Shown: positions 25,303-32,269 of the stretch, piece by piece
Numbering within the stretch: position 1 is the first letter of the stretch
Layout of the letters: every line of letters begins with the position of its first letter
NCBI GenBank assembly: GCA_937995535.1
Contig: CALKJU010000091.1
Span: 1 to 62,596 of the forward strand
Direction: 5' to 3'
DNA length: 62,596 bases
Origin: an uncultured Alphaproteobacteria bacterium
GTDB lineage: Bacteria; Pseudomonadota; Alphaproteobacteria; Geminicoccales; Geminicoccaceae
Position numbers and translations under genes: made by a program
Notes under the pieces: model-generated
Databases searched by the model: none
Seen by the model: only the letters and a program-made list of their open reading frames with translations
Told to the model about the DNA's origin: nothing

Positions 25303-25941
25303 ATGCTGCCGCTCGATGCGGACCTTCTCCTGCGCGCCTACATGCTCGGCCTATTCCCGATGGCCGAGGATCGCGACAGCGCGGTCGTCCACTGGGTCGA
25401 ACCGACGACGCGTTGCGTCATCCCGCTGGACGGCTTCCACGTGCCCCGCCGCCTGCGCCGGACGTTTCGGCAGCGCCCGTTCGACCTCGCCGTGGATCGC
25501 GACTTCGCCGCGGTGATCGGGGCCTGCGCCGCGCCCACACCCGGCCGCGAGCGGAGCTGGCTCAACGAGCAGCTCGTAGAGCTTTACATCGAGCTGCACC
25601 ATGCCGGGTTCGCGCACAGCGTCGAGTGCCGCGTCGACGGTGAACTCGCGGGTGGCCTCTACGGCGTCTCGATCGGGCACGCCTTCTTCGGCGAGAGCAT
25701 GTTCAGCCGCGTCCGCGACGCGAGCAAGGTGGCGCTGGTCGAGCTGGTCGGCCGTCTGCGCGCGGCCCGCTACCAGCTCCTCGACGCGCAGTTCCTCACC
25801 GAGCATCTGAGCCAGTTCGGTGCCGTCGAGATCCCGCGCGCCGCCTATCGCCGCCGCCTGTCCGCGGCGCTCGCCGCCGGGCCGACCGCCTTTCCCCGCG
25901 ACGACCGGCTCTACGGGCTGGAGGTCGTGGGAACGCCCTAG
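25303..25941 (+). CDS. aat: Leucyl/phenylalanyl-tRNA-protein transferase (Aat)
   Basis: A 212-residue N-degron transferase that adds Leu or Phe to proteins with N-terminal Lys or Arg, marking them for ClpS/ClpAP. Family marks are [52 protein letters not shown] and the diagnostic [20 protein letters not shown]. It sits at the end of aroQ-accB-accC-aat, a common alphaproteobacterial order. Its SD is weak, which suggests coupling to accC. It converges on the DUF2155 gene with a hairpin between them. Confidence 0.95.
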   Translation: MLPLDADLLLRAYMLGLFPMAEDRDSAVVHWVEPTTRCVIPLDGFHVPRRLRRTFRQRPFDLAVDRDFAAVIGACAAPTPGRERSWLNEQLVELYIELHHAGFAHSVECRVDGELAGGLYGVSIGHAFFGESMFSRVRDASKVALVELVGRLRAARYQLLDAQFLTEHLSQFGAVEIPRAAYRRRLSAALAAGPTAFPRDDRLYGLEVVGTP

Positions 25942-26057
25942 ACGGCTGGTGCGTCCGTCTGAGTTGGCGCTGCTTTTCCGCGATCGCTTCCCGTTTCATG
26001 AGACGTCGTCGAAGAACGTGCTCGAACGGCGCGCTTTCTGAGACTGCTGTCCTGACC

Positions 26058-26075
26058 CGAGCCACCCCTGGCTCG
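26058..26075. terminator. Hairpin between convergent aat and DUF2155 genes
   Basis: A perfect 7-bp stem (CGAGCCA/TGGCTCG) closes a CCCC loop, 116 bases past aat and 23 bases past the DUF2155 stop. It is a plausible bidirectional terminator without a U-tract. Confidence 0.45.
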
Positions 26076-26098
26076 TTCGGCCGCGCTTGGTCGCTCGG

Positions 26099-26506
26099 CT
26101 ACTCCGCCGCCGGCTCCTTGGGCGGTTCGAGCGGATGGGCGCAGTCGAGGACCCAGACATCGTAGACAGGGTGCTCCAGTGCCGAGAGCGCCGGGGTGGA
26201 CGCGAACATCCAGCCGGTGAACAGGGGCTGTGGGGGCTTGCCCGGCTCGAGCCCGCGGATCTCGAGGAAGGCGGCGCTCTCCGGCGGCTCGGTGGGCGGC
26301 GTCTCCAGGCAGGTCCGCGCGGTGATACCGAGCGTGCCGAGACGCATCTCCTCGCCGATCGGCGCCTCGATCAGCCCGGTCCGCGCGGTCACCTTGTCGA
26401 GCGTCTGGAGGACCACTGTCTGGTGCGGCAGGGTCGGCGCGGCGAGACCAGCGCCCCCACCGAGGCCTAGGCCCAGCGCGCCCACGGCGACGGCGGCGCG
26501 CCTCAC
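26099..26506 (-). CDS. DUF2155 exported protein
   Basis: A 135-residue secreted protein with an N-terminal signal (VGALGLGLGGGAGLAA). The mature part matches DUF2155: HQTVVLQTLDKVTARTG, RLGTLGITARTCLETPPTEPPESAAFLEI, PLFTGWMFASTPALSALEHPVYDVWVLDC. The family is restricted largely to alphaproteobacteria, and its function is unknown. Its start overlaps the mlaD stop by four bases (ATGA), so it is translationally coupled to an envelope lipid-transport gene. Two Cys in the mature part (TCLETPP, VLDC) could form a disulfide. Confidence 0.88.
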   Translation of the reverse strand: MRRAAVAVGALGLGLGGGAGLAAPTLPHQTVVLQTLDKVTARTGLIEAPIGEEMRLGTLGITARTCLETPPTEPPESAAFLEIRGLEPGKPPQPLFTGWMFASTPALSALEHPVYDVWVLDCAHPLEPPKEPAAE

Positions 26507-26982
26507 GGCGCGGCGCCGCCGCCGGCACCCGCCGGGCTCTGCCCACCCTGGCTGAAGATGTAGCGGCCGATCAGGTCCTCGAGATTGACCGACGACTGGG
26601 TGAGCGTGATCTCGCCGCCCGGCGCCAGCGCGACGTCGTCCGCGCCTGGCAGCAACGAGAGGTACTTGCTGCCGAGCAGCCCGGTGCTGACGATCGCCGC
26701 CGAGCTGTCGGCGGGCAATTCCAGGCCGGAGATCACGCTGAACCGGACACGGGCGCGGAAGGTGACGGGATCGAGCGAAGTGTCGATGACCCGGCCGACC
26801 TTGATCCCGCTGACCCGGACATCCGCGCCGGGGAGCAGTCCGTCGACGCGGTCGAAGCTGGCGCTCAGCGTGTAGCCGCCGGGGTCGCCGACGTCGCTGC
26901 GCCCATAGGCCCAGCCGACGAAGCCCACGGCCACGAGGAGCACGAGCGCGCCCAGGATTGTCTCCACGATGTTGTGCGACAT
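26503..26982 (-). CDS. mlaD: MlaD-type MCE-domain lipid transport protein
   Basis: A 159-residue MCE protein. One N-terminal membrane helix (IVETILGALVLLVAVGFVGWAY) anchors it in the inner membrane. The MCE domain follows (YTLSASFDRVDGLLPGADVRVSGIKVGRVID), with GLLGSKYLSLLPGAD and a hydrophobic C-terminal segment NLEDLIGRYIFSQGGQ. MlaD hexamers form a pore for phospholipid traffic between inner and outer membranes. ATG 26982 is the natural start; the frame runs on into ftsY. The partner genes mlaE and mlaF are not adjacent. It is coupled to DUF2155 and lies 16 bases downstream of ftsY. Confidence 0.9.
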   Translation of the reverse strand: MSHNIVETILGALVLLVAVGFVGWAYGRSDVGDPGGYTLSASFDRVDGLLPGADVRVSGIKVGRVIDTSLDPVTFRARVRFSVISGLELPADSSAAIVSTGLLGSKYLSLLPGADDVALAPGGEITLTQSSVNLEDLIGRYIFSQGGQSPAGAGGGAAP

Positions 26983-26998
26983 CGGTCGGTCCCCGCTC

Positions 26999-27937
26999 TC
27001 AGGTCGCGTCGAGGCCGAGGAGTGCCCGGGCGAACGGGCGCGCCTCGAACGGCCGGAGGTCGTCGATGCCCTCGCCGACGCCGACCGCATGCACCGGCAG
27101 CTTGTACGTCTGGGCGAGCGAGACGACCACCCCGCCTTTGGCGGTACCGTCGAGCTTGGTTACGATCAGTCCACTGATCGCAACCATTTCTTTGAAGATC
27201 TCGACCTGCCGATGGGCGTTCTGGCCGGTCGTGGCGTCGAGCACGAGGATCGTGTCGTGCGGTGCTGCCGGGTCGAGCTTCTTCAACACGCGGACGATCT
27301 TCTTCAGCTCGTCCATGAGCGCCGCTTTGTTATGCAGGCGCCCGGCGGTGTCGATCAGCAGGAGCTCGGCGCGCTGGCGCTGGGCGCGTTCCAGCGCCTC
27401 GTAGGCGAGCCCGGCCGGATCGGCGCCCTCCTTGCCGGCGATCACCGGCACGCCGTTGCGCTGGCCCCAGATCTCGAGCTGCGCCACGGCAGCGGCGCGG
27501 AAGGTATCGCAGGCGGCCAGCACCACGCTGAGGCCGGCGTCCGTCGCCTGCTTGGCGAGCTTTCCGACGGTGGTCGTCTTGCCGGTTCCGTTGACGCCGC
27601 AGACCAGCACGACCTGGGGTCGGAACCGCTCGCGATGCGGGATCGGGACGGCCCAGGGCTCAAGCATGGCGGCAATCGCCTGGGCCAGGAACTCGCGCAC
27701 CTCCGTCTCGGTGACGTCCTTGCCGAAGCGCTCCTTGCGCAGCCGCTCGACGAGCTCGGCCGCCGTGGCGACGCCGAGGTCGGCCAGAATCAGCGCATCC
27801 TCGAGCTCCTCGAGGCTGGCGGCGTCGAGCTTCCGCCGGGTGAAGATGCCGCCGATGCTACCGCGCAGCGAGTCGGAGCTGCGCGCCAGCCCGGCGCGCA
27901 GCCGCGCGAGCCAACCCTGCCGCGGTGCCTCGCTCAT
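26999..27937 (-). CDS. ftsY: Signal recognition particle receptor FtsY
   Basis: A 312-residue SRP GTPase that docks ribosome-nascent chain complexes at the inner membrane. The N domain (about 20-100) includes LEELEDALILADLGV. The G domain has P-loop CGVNGTGKTTTVGKLA, ACDTFRAAAVAQLEIW, LLIDTAGRLHNKAALMDEL, VLDATTGQNAHRQVEIF and TKLDGTAKGGVVVSL. The acidic A domain found in Escherichia coli is absent, as is usual in alphaproteobacteria; the N-terminal amphipathic helix likely gives membrane contact. mlaD and DUF2155 follow on the same strand. Confidence 0.96.
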   Translation of the reverse strand: MSEAPRQGWLARLRAGLARSSDSLRGSIGGIFTRRKLDAASLEELEDALILADLGVATAAELVERLRKERFGKDVTETEVREFLAQAIAAMLEPWAVPIPHRERFRPQVVLVCGVNGTGKTTTVGKLAKQATDAGLSVVLAACDTFRAAAVAQLEIWGQRNGVPVIAGKEGADPAGLAYEALERAQRQRAELLLIDTAGRLHNKAALMDELKKIVRVLKKLDPAAPHDTILVLDATTGQNAHRQVEIFKEMVAISGLIVTKLDGTAKGGVVVSLAQTYKLPVHAVGVGEGIDDLRPFEARPFARALLGLDAT

Positions 27938-27975
27938 CCGCTCCTATCCCGCAGACCGGGCGCAGATAGAGCGGA

Positions 27976-28005
27976 ACCGGCCGGCGAAGGCAACGCCCGG
28001 CCGGT
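27976..28005 (-). terminator. Terminator-like hairpin after the YbaK-type gene
   Basis: A perfect 9-bp stem (ACCGGCCGG at 27976-27984, CCGGCCGGT at 27997-28005) has a 12-base loop, placed at the stop codon of the upstream minus-strand gene and 38 bases before ftsY. It probably separates the two transcripts. Confidence 0.5.
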
Positions 28006-28508
28006 CAGGCCGGAACCGTGTCGATCGCGCTCACCACCGGGTCGTGGCCGCAGGCGCGCATGAAGCGGACGAGATCGGCCGTGGCCAGCACGGTGCTCGC
28101 GGTGTTCTGCAGCGGGTGGCAGTTGAGCCGACCGGCGGCGACGAGGCCCTCGTCGAGCACCGGCTGGACCCGGCATGCGGTGTCGTTGACCAGCGCCAGC
28201 GGGGTCACGGCGCCCGGCTCGACGCCGAGAACCTCGCGCAGCAGTTCGGCGCGGGCGAAGGAGAACCTGGCGGCGCCGAGGCGCCGCGACAGGGCCGTGA
28301 GGTCGACCCGCAGCTCGTGGCGGCAGGTGACCAGCCACAGCTTGTCCTTCTTGTCCTTGAGGAACAGGTTCTTGACATGCGCTCCGGGCAGATGCGCGGT
28401 ATGGACGAGCGATTCCTCGACCGTGAACACGGCCGGGTGATGGAACGTCTCGGTGGCGATCTTGAGCCCCTCGAGGTGCGTCAGGATCTCCTCGATTGCG
28501 CGCAGCAT
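28005..28508 (-). CDS. YbaK/ProX-type aminoacyl-tRNA deacylase
   Basis: A 167-residue stand-alone editing domain of the prolyl-tRNA synthetase-associated family (ProXp/YbaK-like). These hydrolyse mischarged tRNAs such as Ala-tRNA(Pro). Marks are FHHPAVFTVEESLVHTAHLPGAHVKNLFLKDKK, including the key Lys, and VTPLALVNDTACRVQPVLDEGLVAAGRLNCHPLQNTASTVLATADLVRFMRACGHDP, close to the ProXp-ala consensus. Length is typical. It lies 5 bases after the Gfo/Idh oxidoreductase gene, so the two are cotranscribed, though no functional link is obvious. Confidence 0.88.
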   Translation of the reverse strand: MLRAIEEILTHLEGLKIATETFHHPAVFTVEESLVHTAHLPGAHVKNLFLKDKKDKLWLVTCRHELRVDLTALSRRLGAARFSFARAELLREVLGVEPGAVTPLALVNDTACRVQPVLDEGLVAAGRLNCHPLQNTASTVLATADLVRFMRACGHDPVVSAIDTVPA

Positions 28509-28513
28509 GCGGC

Positions 28514-29515
28514 TCAGGGACGCTCCCAGGCGCCGCTGGCGGCGGCCCGCCGCACCGCGTCGATGACCCGCATGTTGCGCACGCTGTCCTCGAGCGGCAC
28601 CGGCTCCGGCTTGCCGTCGAGGACGGCTGCGGAGAACGCGTCCCCGGCGACGCCGTATTGGTCGCAGATCGGCAGCTCGATCGTCTCGGCGACATGCGCG
28701 CCAAGCTCGGCCGCGTCGTAGATCAGCAGCCGGCAGGGCCGGTCATTGGGCGCGTTGAACGGTACCTCGACCTCGAGGCGTGCCTCGGTGCCGAAGAACT
28801 GCATGGTCTGGCGCGGCACCGTCTGCGTCGACCAGACAAACGCGCACTGGACGCCGTCATAGTCGAGGATGGCCGAGCCGAGTCGGTCGATCCCGAGCTG
28901 CGGGTCGTTCTCGATCAGCGCGGCCACCCGCCTGGGCTCGGCGCCCGTGACGAAGCGTGAGGTGGTGATCGGGTAGCAGCCGATGTCGAGCAGCCCGCCG
29001 CCGCCGATCTCCGCTTGGTTGCGGATGTTCGCCGGGTCGACGTTGTAGTAGCTGAAATGCCCAGTGATCGCGCGAAGCCGGCCGATCCGTCCCGCCTGGA
29101 CCAGTTCGCGCGCCCGCAGCCATTGCGGGTGGGTCCGCACCATGAACGCTTCCTGGATCCGCACCCCGGTTCGCTCGCGGACCCGGATCAGCTCCTCGGC
29201 ATCCGCGGCGGTGAGCCCGATGGGCTTCTCGCAAAGCACGTGCTTGCCCGCCTCGGCGGCGCGCCGCGTCCACTCCACGTGGAGATGGTTGGGTAGAGGA
29301 TTGTACACCGCCTGGACGTAGGGATCGGCCAGCATGGCGTCATAGCTGCCATAGGCCTTGGCGACGCCGAGCTCGGCGGCCACCGATCGAGCCCGCGCCG
29401 CGTCGCGCGAGGCGATCGCCACCACGGTCGAGCGCTCGCCGCGCGCCATCGGCGGGATGACCTTCTCGCGCGCGATCTTGGCCGTGCCGAGCACGCCCCA
29501 AGCCAGCTTCGACAT
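28514..29515 (-). CDS. Gfo/Idh/MocA-family oxidoreductase
   Basis: A 333-residue NAD(P)-dependent sugar or polyol dehydrogenase type. The Rossmann start reads LAWGVLGTAKIAREKVIPPM, then VAIASRDAARA, YNPLPNHLHVEWTRRAAEAGKHVLCEKPIGL with the catalytic-region Lys (E-K-P), EAFMVRTHPQW, and GGGLLDIGCYPI with the conserved D-x-x-x-Y. ATG 29515 has GGGAGG immediately upstream; the GTG at 29527 is the alternative. It heads a two-gene unit with the YbaK-type gene and is divergent from the TerB-like gene. The substrate is unknown. Confidence 0.9.
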   Translation of the reverse strand: MSKLAWGVLGTAKIAREKVIPPMARGERSTVVAIASRDAARARSVAAELGVAKAYGSYDAMLADPYVQAVYNPLPNHLHVEWTRRAAEAGKHVLCEKPIGLTAADAEELIRVRERTGVRIQEAFMVRTHPQWLRARELVQAGRIGRLRAITGHFSYYNVDPANIRNQAEIGGGGLLDIGCYPITTSRFVTGAEPRRVAALIENDPQLGIDRLGSAILDYDGVQCAFVWSTQTVPRQTMQFFGTEARLEVEVPFNAPNDRPCRLLIYDAAELGAHVAETIELPICDQYGVAGDAFSAAVLDGKPEPVPLEDSVRNMRVIDAVRRAAASGAWERP

Positions 29516-29631
29516 GCGCCCTCCCACCCAGTGTGGACGCGGACCTTAACAAACGCTGTTTGCGGCGTCAGCGACGGCGGGGCGGCGAGGAACCGGTTGA
29601 CCAGGGGCGGCAGCGGGCGAAGACTGCCACC

Positions 29632-30078
29632 ATGATGAGCTTTCTCGACAGGCTGCTGGCGCGCCCGGAGGCGCCGGGGGCGCCGAGCGATGCGCACCGT
29701 CTTGCCGTGGCCGCCCTGCTCGTCGAGGTGGCCCGCGCCGACGGGCACTTCTCCAGCGAGGAGCGGCAGCAGATCGAGGCGGTGCTGGGCGAGCGGCTGG
29801 GGCTCTCGGCGGCCGACGTCGCGACGCTGGTGGCCGAGGCGGAAGGCGCCGCCGCCAGCGCCTCGGATTGGCACGGCTTCACGCGCGAGTTGACTCGGAT
29901 CTACAGCGAGGATGAGCGGATCGCCGTGCTCGAGATGCTGTGGGACGTCGTGGATGCCGACGGCCGCGTCGACTCGCTCGAAGCCTCGCTGATGCGCCGA
30001 CTGCCACCGCTACTCTACGTCAGCGATCGGGACAACGTCGAGGCGCGTCGGCGGGCGCGCGAGCGCCGCGGCGGCTGA
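29632..30078 (+). CDS. TerB-like (tellurite resistance) domain protein
   Basis: A 148-residue all-helical TerB/COG4103 protein: HRLAVAALLVEVARADGHFSSEERQQIEAVL, then IAVLEMLWDVVDADGRVDSLEASLMRRLPPLLYVSDRD. The paired acidic ADGHFS and ADGRVD loops are the usual metal-binding or structural turns. Cytosolic; the function in most bacteria is unknown and not proven to concern tellurite. ATG 29632 (or 29635) is the sensible start because upstream codons are Arg-rich. Bacterioferritin follows 80 bases downstream with its own promoter. Confidence 0.85.
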   Translation: MMSFLDRLLARPEAPGAPSDAHRLAVAALLVEVARADGHFSSEERQQIEAVLGERLGLSAADVATLVAEAEGAAASASDWHGFTRELTRIYSEDERIAVLEMLWDVVDADGRVDSLEASLMRRLPPLLYVSDRDNVEARRRARERRGG

Positions 30079-30101
30079 GCGCCGCAGCCGGCGACGAGCG
30101 C

Positions 30102-30129
30102 TTGACGCGGCGCCCGCCGTCGCTACGTT
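30102..30129 (+). promoter_or_regulatory. Promoter of bacterioferritin
   Basis: TTGACG (30102-30107) and TACGTT (30124-30129) are spaced by 16 bases, a sigma70-type promoter 30 bases before the coding start. The iron box that follows overlaps the end of the -10 and the expected start point. Confidence 0.55.
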
Positions 30130-30145
30130 TTCGAACAGTTCTAAA
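30129..30145 (+). promoter_or_regulatory. Irr-type iron control box
   Basis: The 17-mer TTTCGAACAGTTCTAAA matches the alphaproteobacterial Irr (ICE) consensus TTTAGAAN3TTCTAAA except for one base in the left half. It is centred on A30137 and overlaps the promoter start point, with the SD (GAGGA) directly after it. Irr normally represses bfr when iron or haem is low, so bacterioferritin should be made when iron is plentiful. Confidence 0.65.
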
Positions 30146-30158
30146 GAGGATCGGGACG

Positions 30159-30647
30159 ATGATCGAGGACGGCAAGGACGGCGTGGTCGGTGACAAGAAG
30201 GTGATCGCTGCGCTGAACACGGCGCTGAAGGGTGAACTCACCGCGATCAATCAGTATTTCCTACACGGGCGGATGCTCGACAATTGGGGCTTCGCGAAGC
30301 GCGGCAAGGCGGAGTACGACGAGTCGATCGAGGAGATGAAGCACGCCGACCGGATCATCCAGCGAATCCTGCTGCTCGGCGGATTGCCCAACCTTCAGGA
30401 CCTCGGCAAGCTCTATATCGGGGAGAGCTTGAAGGAGGTCATCGAGTGCGACCTCAAGCTAGAAATGGAGGGTATCCGCCACTACCGCGCGGCGATCAAG
30501 ATCGCTGAAGAGGCCGGCGACTATGTGACCCGCGACCTGTTCGTCGAGATTCTCGCCGACGAGGAAGAGCATCAGGACCACAACCGCACCGAGCTCGAGC
30601 TGATCGACAAGATCGGGATCGAGAACTTCGGTCAGTCGCAGATGTAA
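30159..30647 (+). CDS. bfr: Bacterioferritin
   Basis: A 162-residue haem-containing ferritin that oxidises and stores iron in a 24-mer cytosolic shell. The ferroxidase ligands are visible: Glu in KGELTAINQYFLHGRM, Glu and His in EMKHADRII (E-x-x-H), Glu in CDLKLEMEGIRHY, and Glu-x-x-His in DEEEHQDH. The haem-ligand Met position is Met55 of EEMKHAD, as in canonical Bfr. ATG 30159 has GAGGA eight bases upstream. It carries its own promoter and an Irr-type box. It converges on the methyltransferase gene with only 4 bases between the stops. Confidence 0.96.
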   Translation: MIEDGKDGVVGDKKVIAALNTALKGELTAINQYFLHGRMLDNWGFAKRGKAEYDESIEEMKHADRIIQRILLLGGLPNLQDLGKLYIGESLKEVIECDLKLEMEGIRHYRAAIKIAEEAGDYVTRDLFVEILADEEEHQDHNRTELELIDKIGIENFGQSQM

Positions 30648-30651
30648 CAGC

Positions 30652-31383
30652 TCAGGCCGGCACGGCACCCGCCGGGATCGGAGCGTAGACTCGGCGTGGG
30701 TTCGTCCGCGCCGGTGCCGCGAGCGGGGTGGGTACGAGGATCTGTTTCTCGGCCTCGATCAGATTGACGCCGGCCAGTCCCGGTGCGAGGCGTACACCTA
30801 ACCGCTCGAGCGGGATTGCGAAGCGGAGCAAGAGCCGTCGCTCGGTCGGCGGCAGGTAGAGCGCCCCGGCGGTCGCAACAGGGGTGAACAGGTGGCCGCG
30901 CATCGTTCGCTCGAGCTGCCCGGCGCTAAACGGCTGACCGTGGCCGAACGGCGTGCGCTCGCTCCAGCACCATAGCCCACGTCGGTTCGGCACGAGCGCG
31001 ATGATCCGGCCGCCATCGGCGAGCACACGCCACACCTCCCGCATCAGGCGCCGCGCCCGGGGGCTGGTCTCCAGCGCGTGAACAAGCAGGAGACGGTCGA
31101 CCGAGCCGTCCGGCAGGGGGAGCTGGTCCTCGGCGACGGCGGCGAGGCGGCAGCGCTCGCCCTCCGGCCACGCCGGCACGCCCGTGCCGTAGAGCTGCAG
31201 GGCGAGCACGCGCTCGGCCTCGTCGAGGGCGACGAGGAACGGCATCGGATAGCCCAGCCCCACCACGACCATGCCGCCGAGCCGCGGCCAGAGGCGGCGG
31301 ATCTGGGTCACGATCAGGCGGCGCGCCAGTTGGCCGTGGCGGCTCGCGTAGAAGGCCTGCAGGTCGGCGACGTCGGGGCGCAT
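30652..31383 (-). CDS. Class I SAM-dependent methyltransferase
   Basis: A 243-residue Rossmann-fold methyltransferase. Motif I is degenerate (VVVGLGYPMPFLVAL). Later motifs are clearer: LPLPDGSVDRLLLVHALETSPRARRLMREVWRVLADGGRIIALVPNRRGLW. The same family lies divergent to gloB in many alphaproteobacteria, as it does here (102-base gap). The target molecule is not known. Length is normal. It is convergent with bfr. Confidence 0.85.
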   Translation of the reverse strand: MRPDVADLQAFYASRHGQLARRLIVTQIRRLWPRLGGMVVVGLGYPMPFLVALDEAERVLALQLYGTGVPAWPEGERCRLAAVAEDQLPLPDGSVDRLLLVHALETSPRARRLMREVWRVLADGGRIIALVPNRRGLWCWSERTPFGHGQPFSAGQLERTMRGHLFTPVATAGALYLPPTERRLLLRFAIPLERLGVRLAPGLAGVNLIEAEKQILVPTPLAAPARTNPRRVYAPIPAGAVPA

Positions 31384-31484
31384 CGTCAGGCTGAGGTCTC
31401 CAAACCGATGTAAACGACTATATGACGGTCGGACCGTCCGCTGAAAACCCCATCGCCCGGGCCTGTCTGGGCAGGAGCCGCCCT

Positions 31485-32249
31485 ATGCTGCAGATCGAGT
31501 GTCTGCCCTTGCTGCAAGACAATTATGCTTGGCTGTTGTTCGAGCCGCGCAGTGGGACGAGCGGCGTCGTCGATCCGGCCGAAGCCGAACCGGTCCTGGT
31601 CCGGCTGCGCGAGCTCGGCCGTAGCCTCGATCTGATCTTGTGCACGCATCACCACCAGGACCATGTCGGCGGCAATCAGGAGCTCAAGAAGGCCACCGGC
31701 TGCCGGGTGGTCGGCCCGGCCCGCGATGCGGCCCGGATCCCCGGTCTCGACATGGGCGTGGCCGAGGGCCACAGCCTGCCGTTCGGCGCGACCCACGCCC
31801 GGATCATCGAGACCCCCGGCCACACGCGCGGCCACATTGCCTACTGGTTCGAGCAGGCGCAGGCTTTGTTCTGCGCCGACACGCTGTTCGCGCTCGGCTG
31901 CGGACGGCTGTTCGAGGGTGACGCCGCGACGATGCAGCGCTCGCTCGCCAAGCTGCGCGCGCTCCCGGACGACACCCGCGTCTATTGCGGCCACGAGTAC
32001 ACGCTCGGAAACGCGCGCTTCGCGCTGACCGTGGATCCGGACAACGCGGCGCTACGCGAGCGCGTCCGGCAGATCGAGGCGTTGCGCGCGCGCGGCGAGC
32101 CGACGGTGCCGTCGCAGCTTGGTGAGGAGAAGCGCACCAACCCGTTCCTGCGCTGGGATGATCCAGGAATCCGCCGGAGGCTGGGGCTGGAGACGGCCGA
32201 CGACGCTGCGGTGCTGGGCGAGATCCGCGCGCGCAAGGACCGCTTCTGA
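31485..32249 (+). CDS. gloB: Hydroxyacylglutathione hydrolase (glyoxalase II)
   Basis: A 254-residue metallo-beta-lactamase-fold enzyme that hydrolyses S-lactoylglutathione to lactate and glutathione, completing methylglyoxal detoxification. The metal site THHHQDHVGG is followed by ETPGHTRGHIAYWF, FCADTLFALGCGRLFEG and the bridging YCGHEYT. The C-terminal substrate domain includes the NPFLRWDDPGIRR segment of true glyoxalase II. ATG 31485 has GGAG seven bases upstream. The 3-prime end is embedded in a bidirectional terminator shared with ccoI. Confidence 0.94.
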   Translation: MLQIECLPLLQDNYAWLLFEPRSGTSGVVDPAEAEPVLVRLRELGRSLDLILCTHHHQDHVGGNQELKKATGCRVVGPARDAARIPGLDMGVAEGHSLPFGATHARIIETPGHTRGHIAYWFEQAQALFCADTLFALGCGRLFEGDAATMQRSLAKLRALPDDTRVYCGHEYTLGNARFALTVDPDNAALRERVRQIEALRARGEPTVPSQLGEEKRTNPFLRWDDPGIRRRLGLETADDAAVLGEIRARKDRF

Positions 32250-32269
32250 GCGCCGCCGGCGCGGCGCTC
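32244..32269. terminator. Bidirectional terminator between gloB and ccoI
   Basis: A perfect 11-bp stem (CTGAGCGCCGC/GCGGCGCTCAG) with a 4-base loop spans both stop regions: the gloB stop lies in the left arm and the last bases of ccoI in the right arm. It is compact and symmetric, and should act on both transcripts. Confidence 0.65.
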
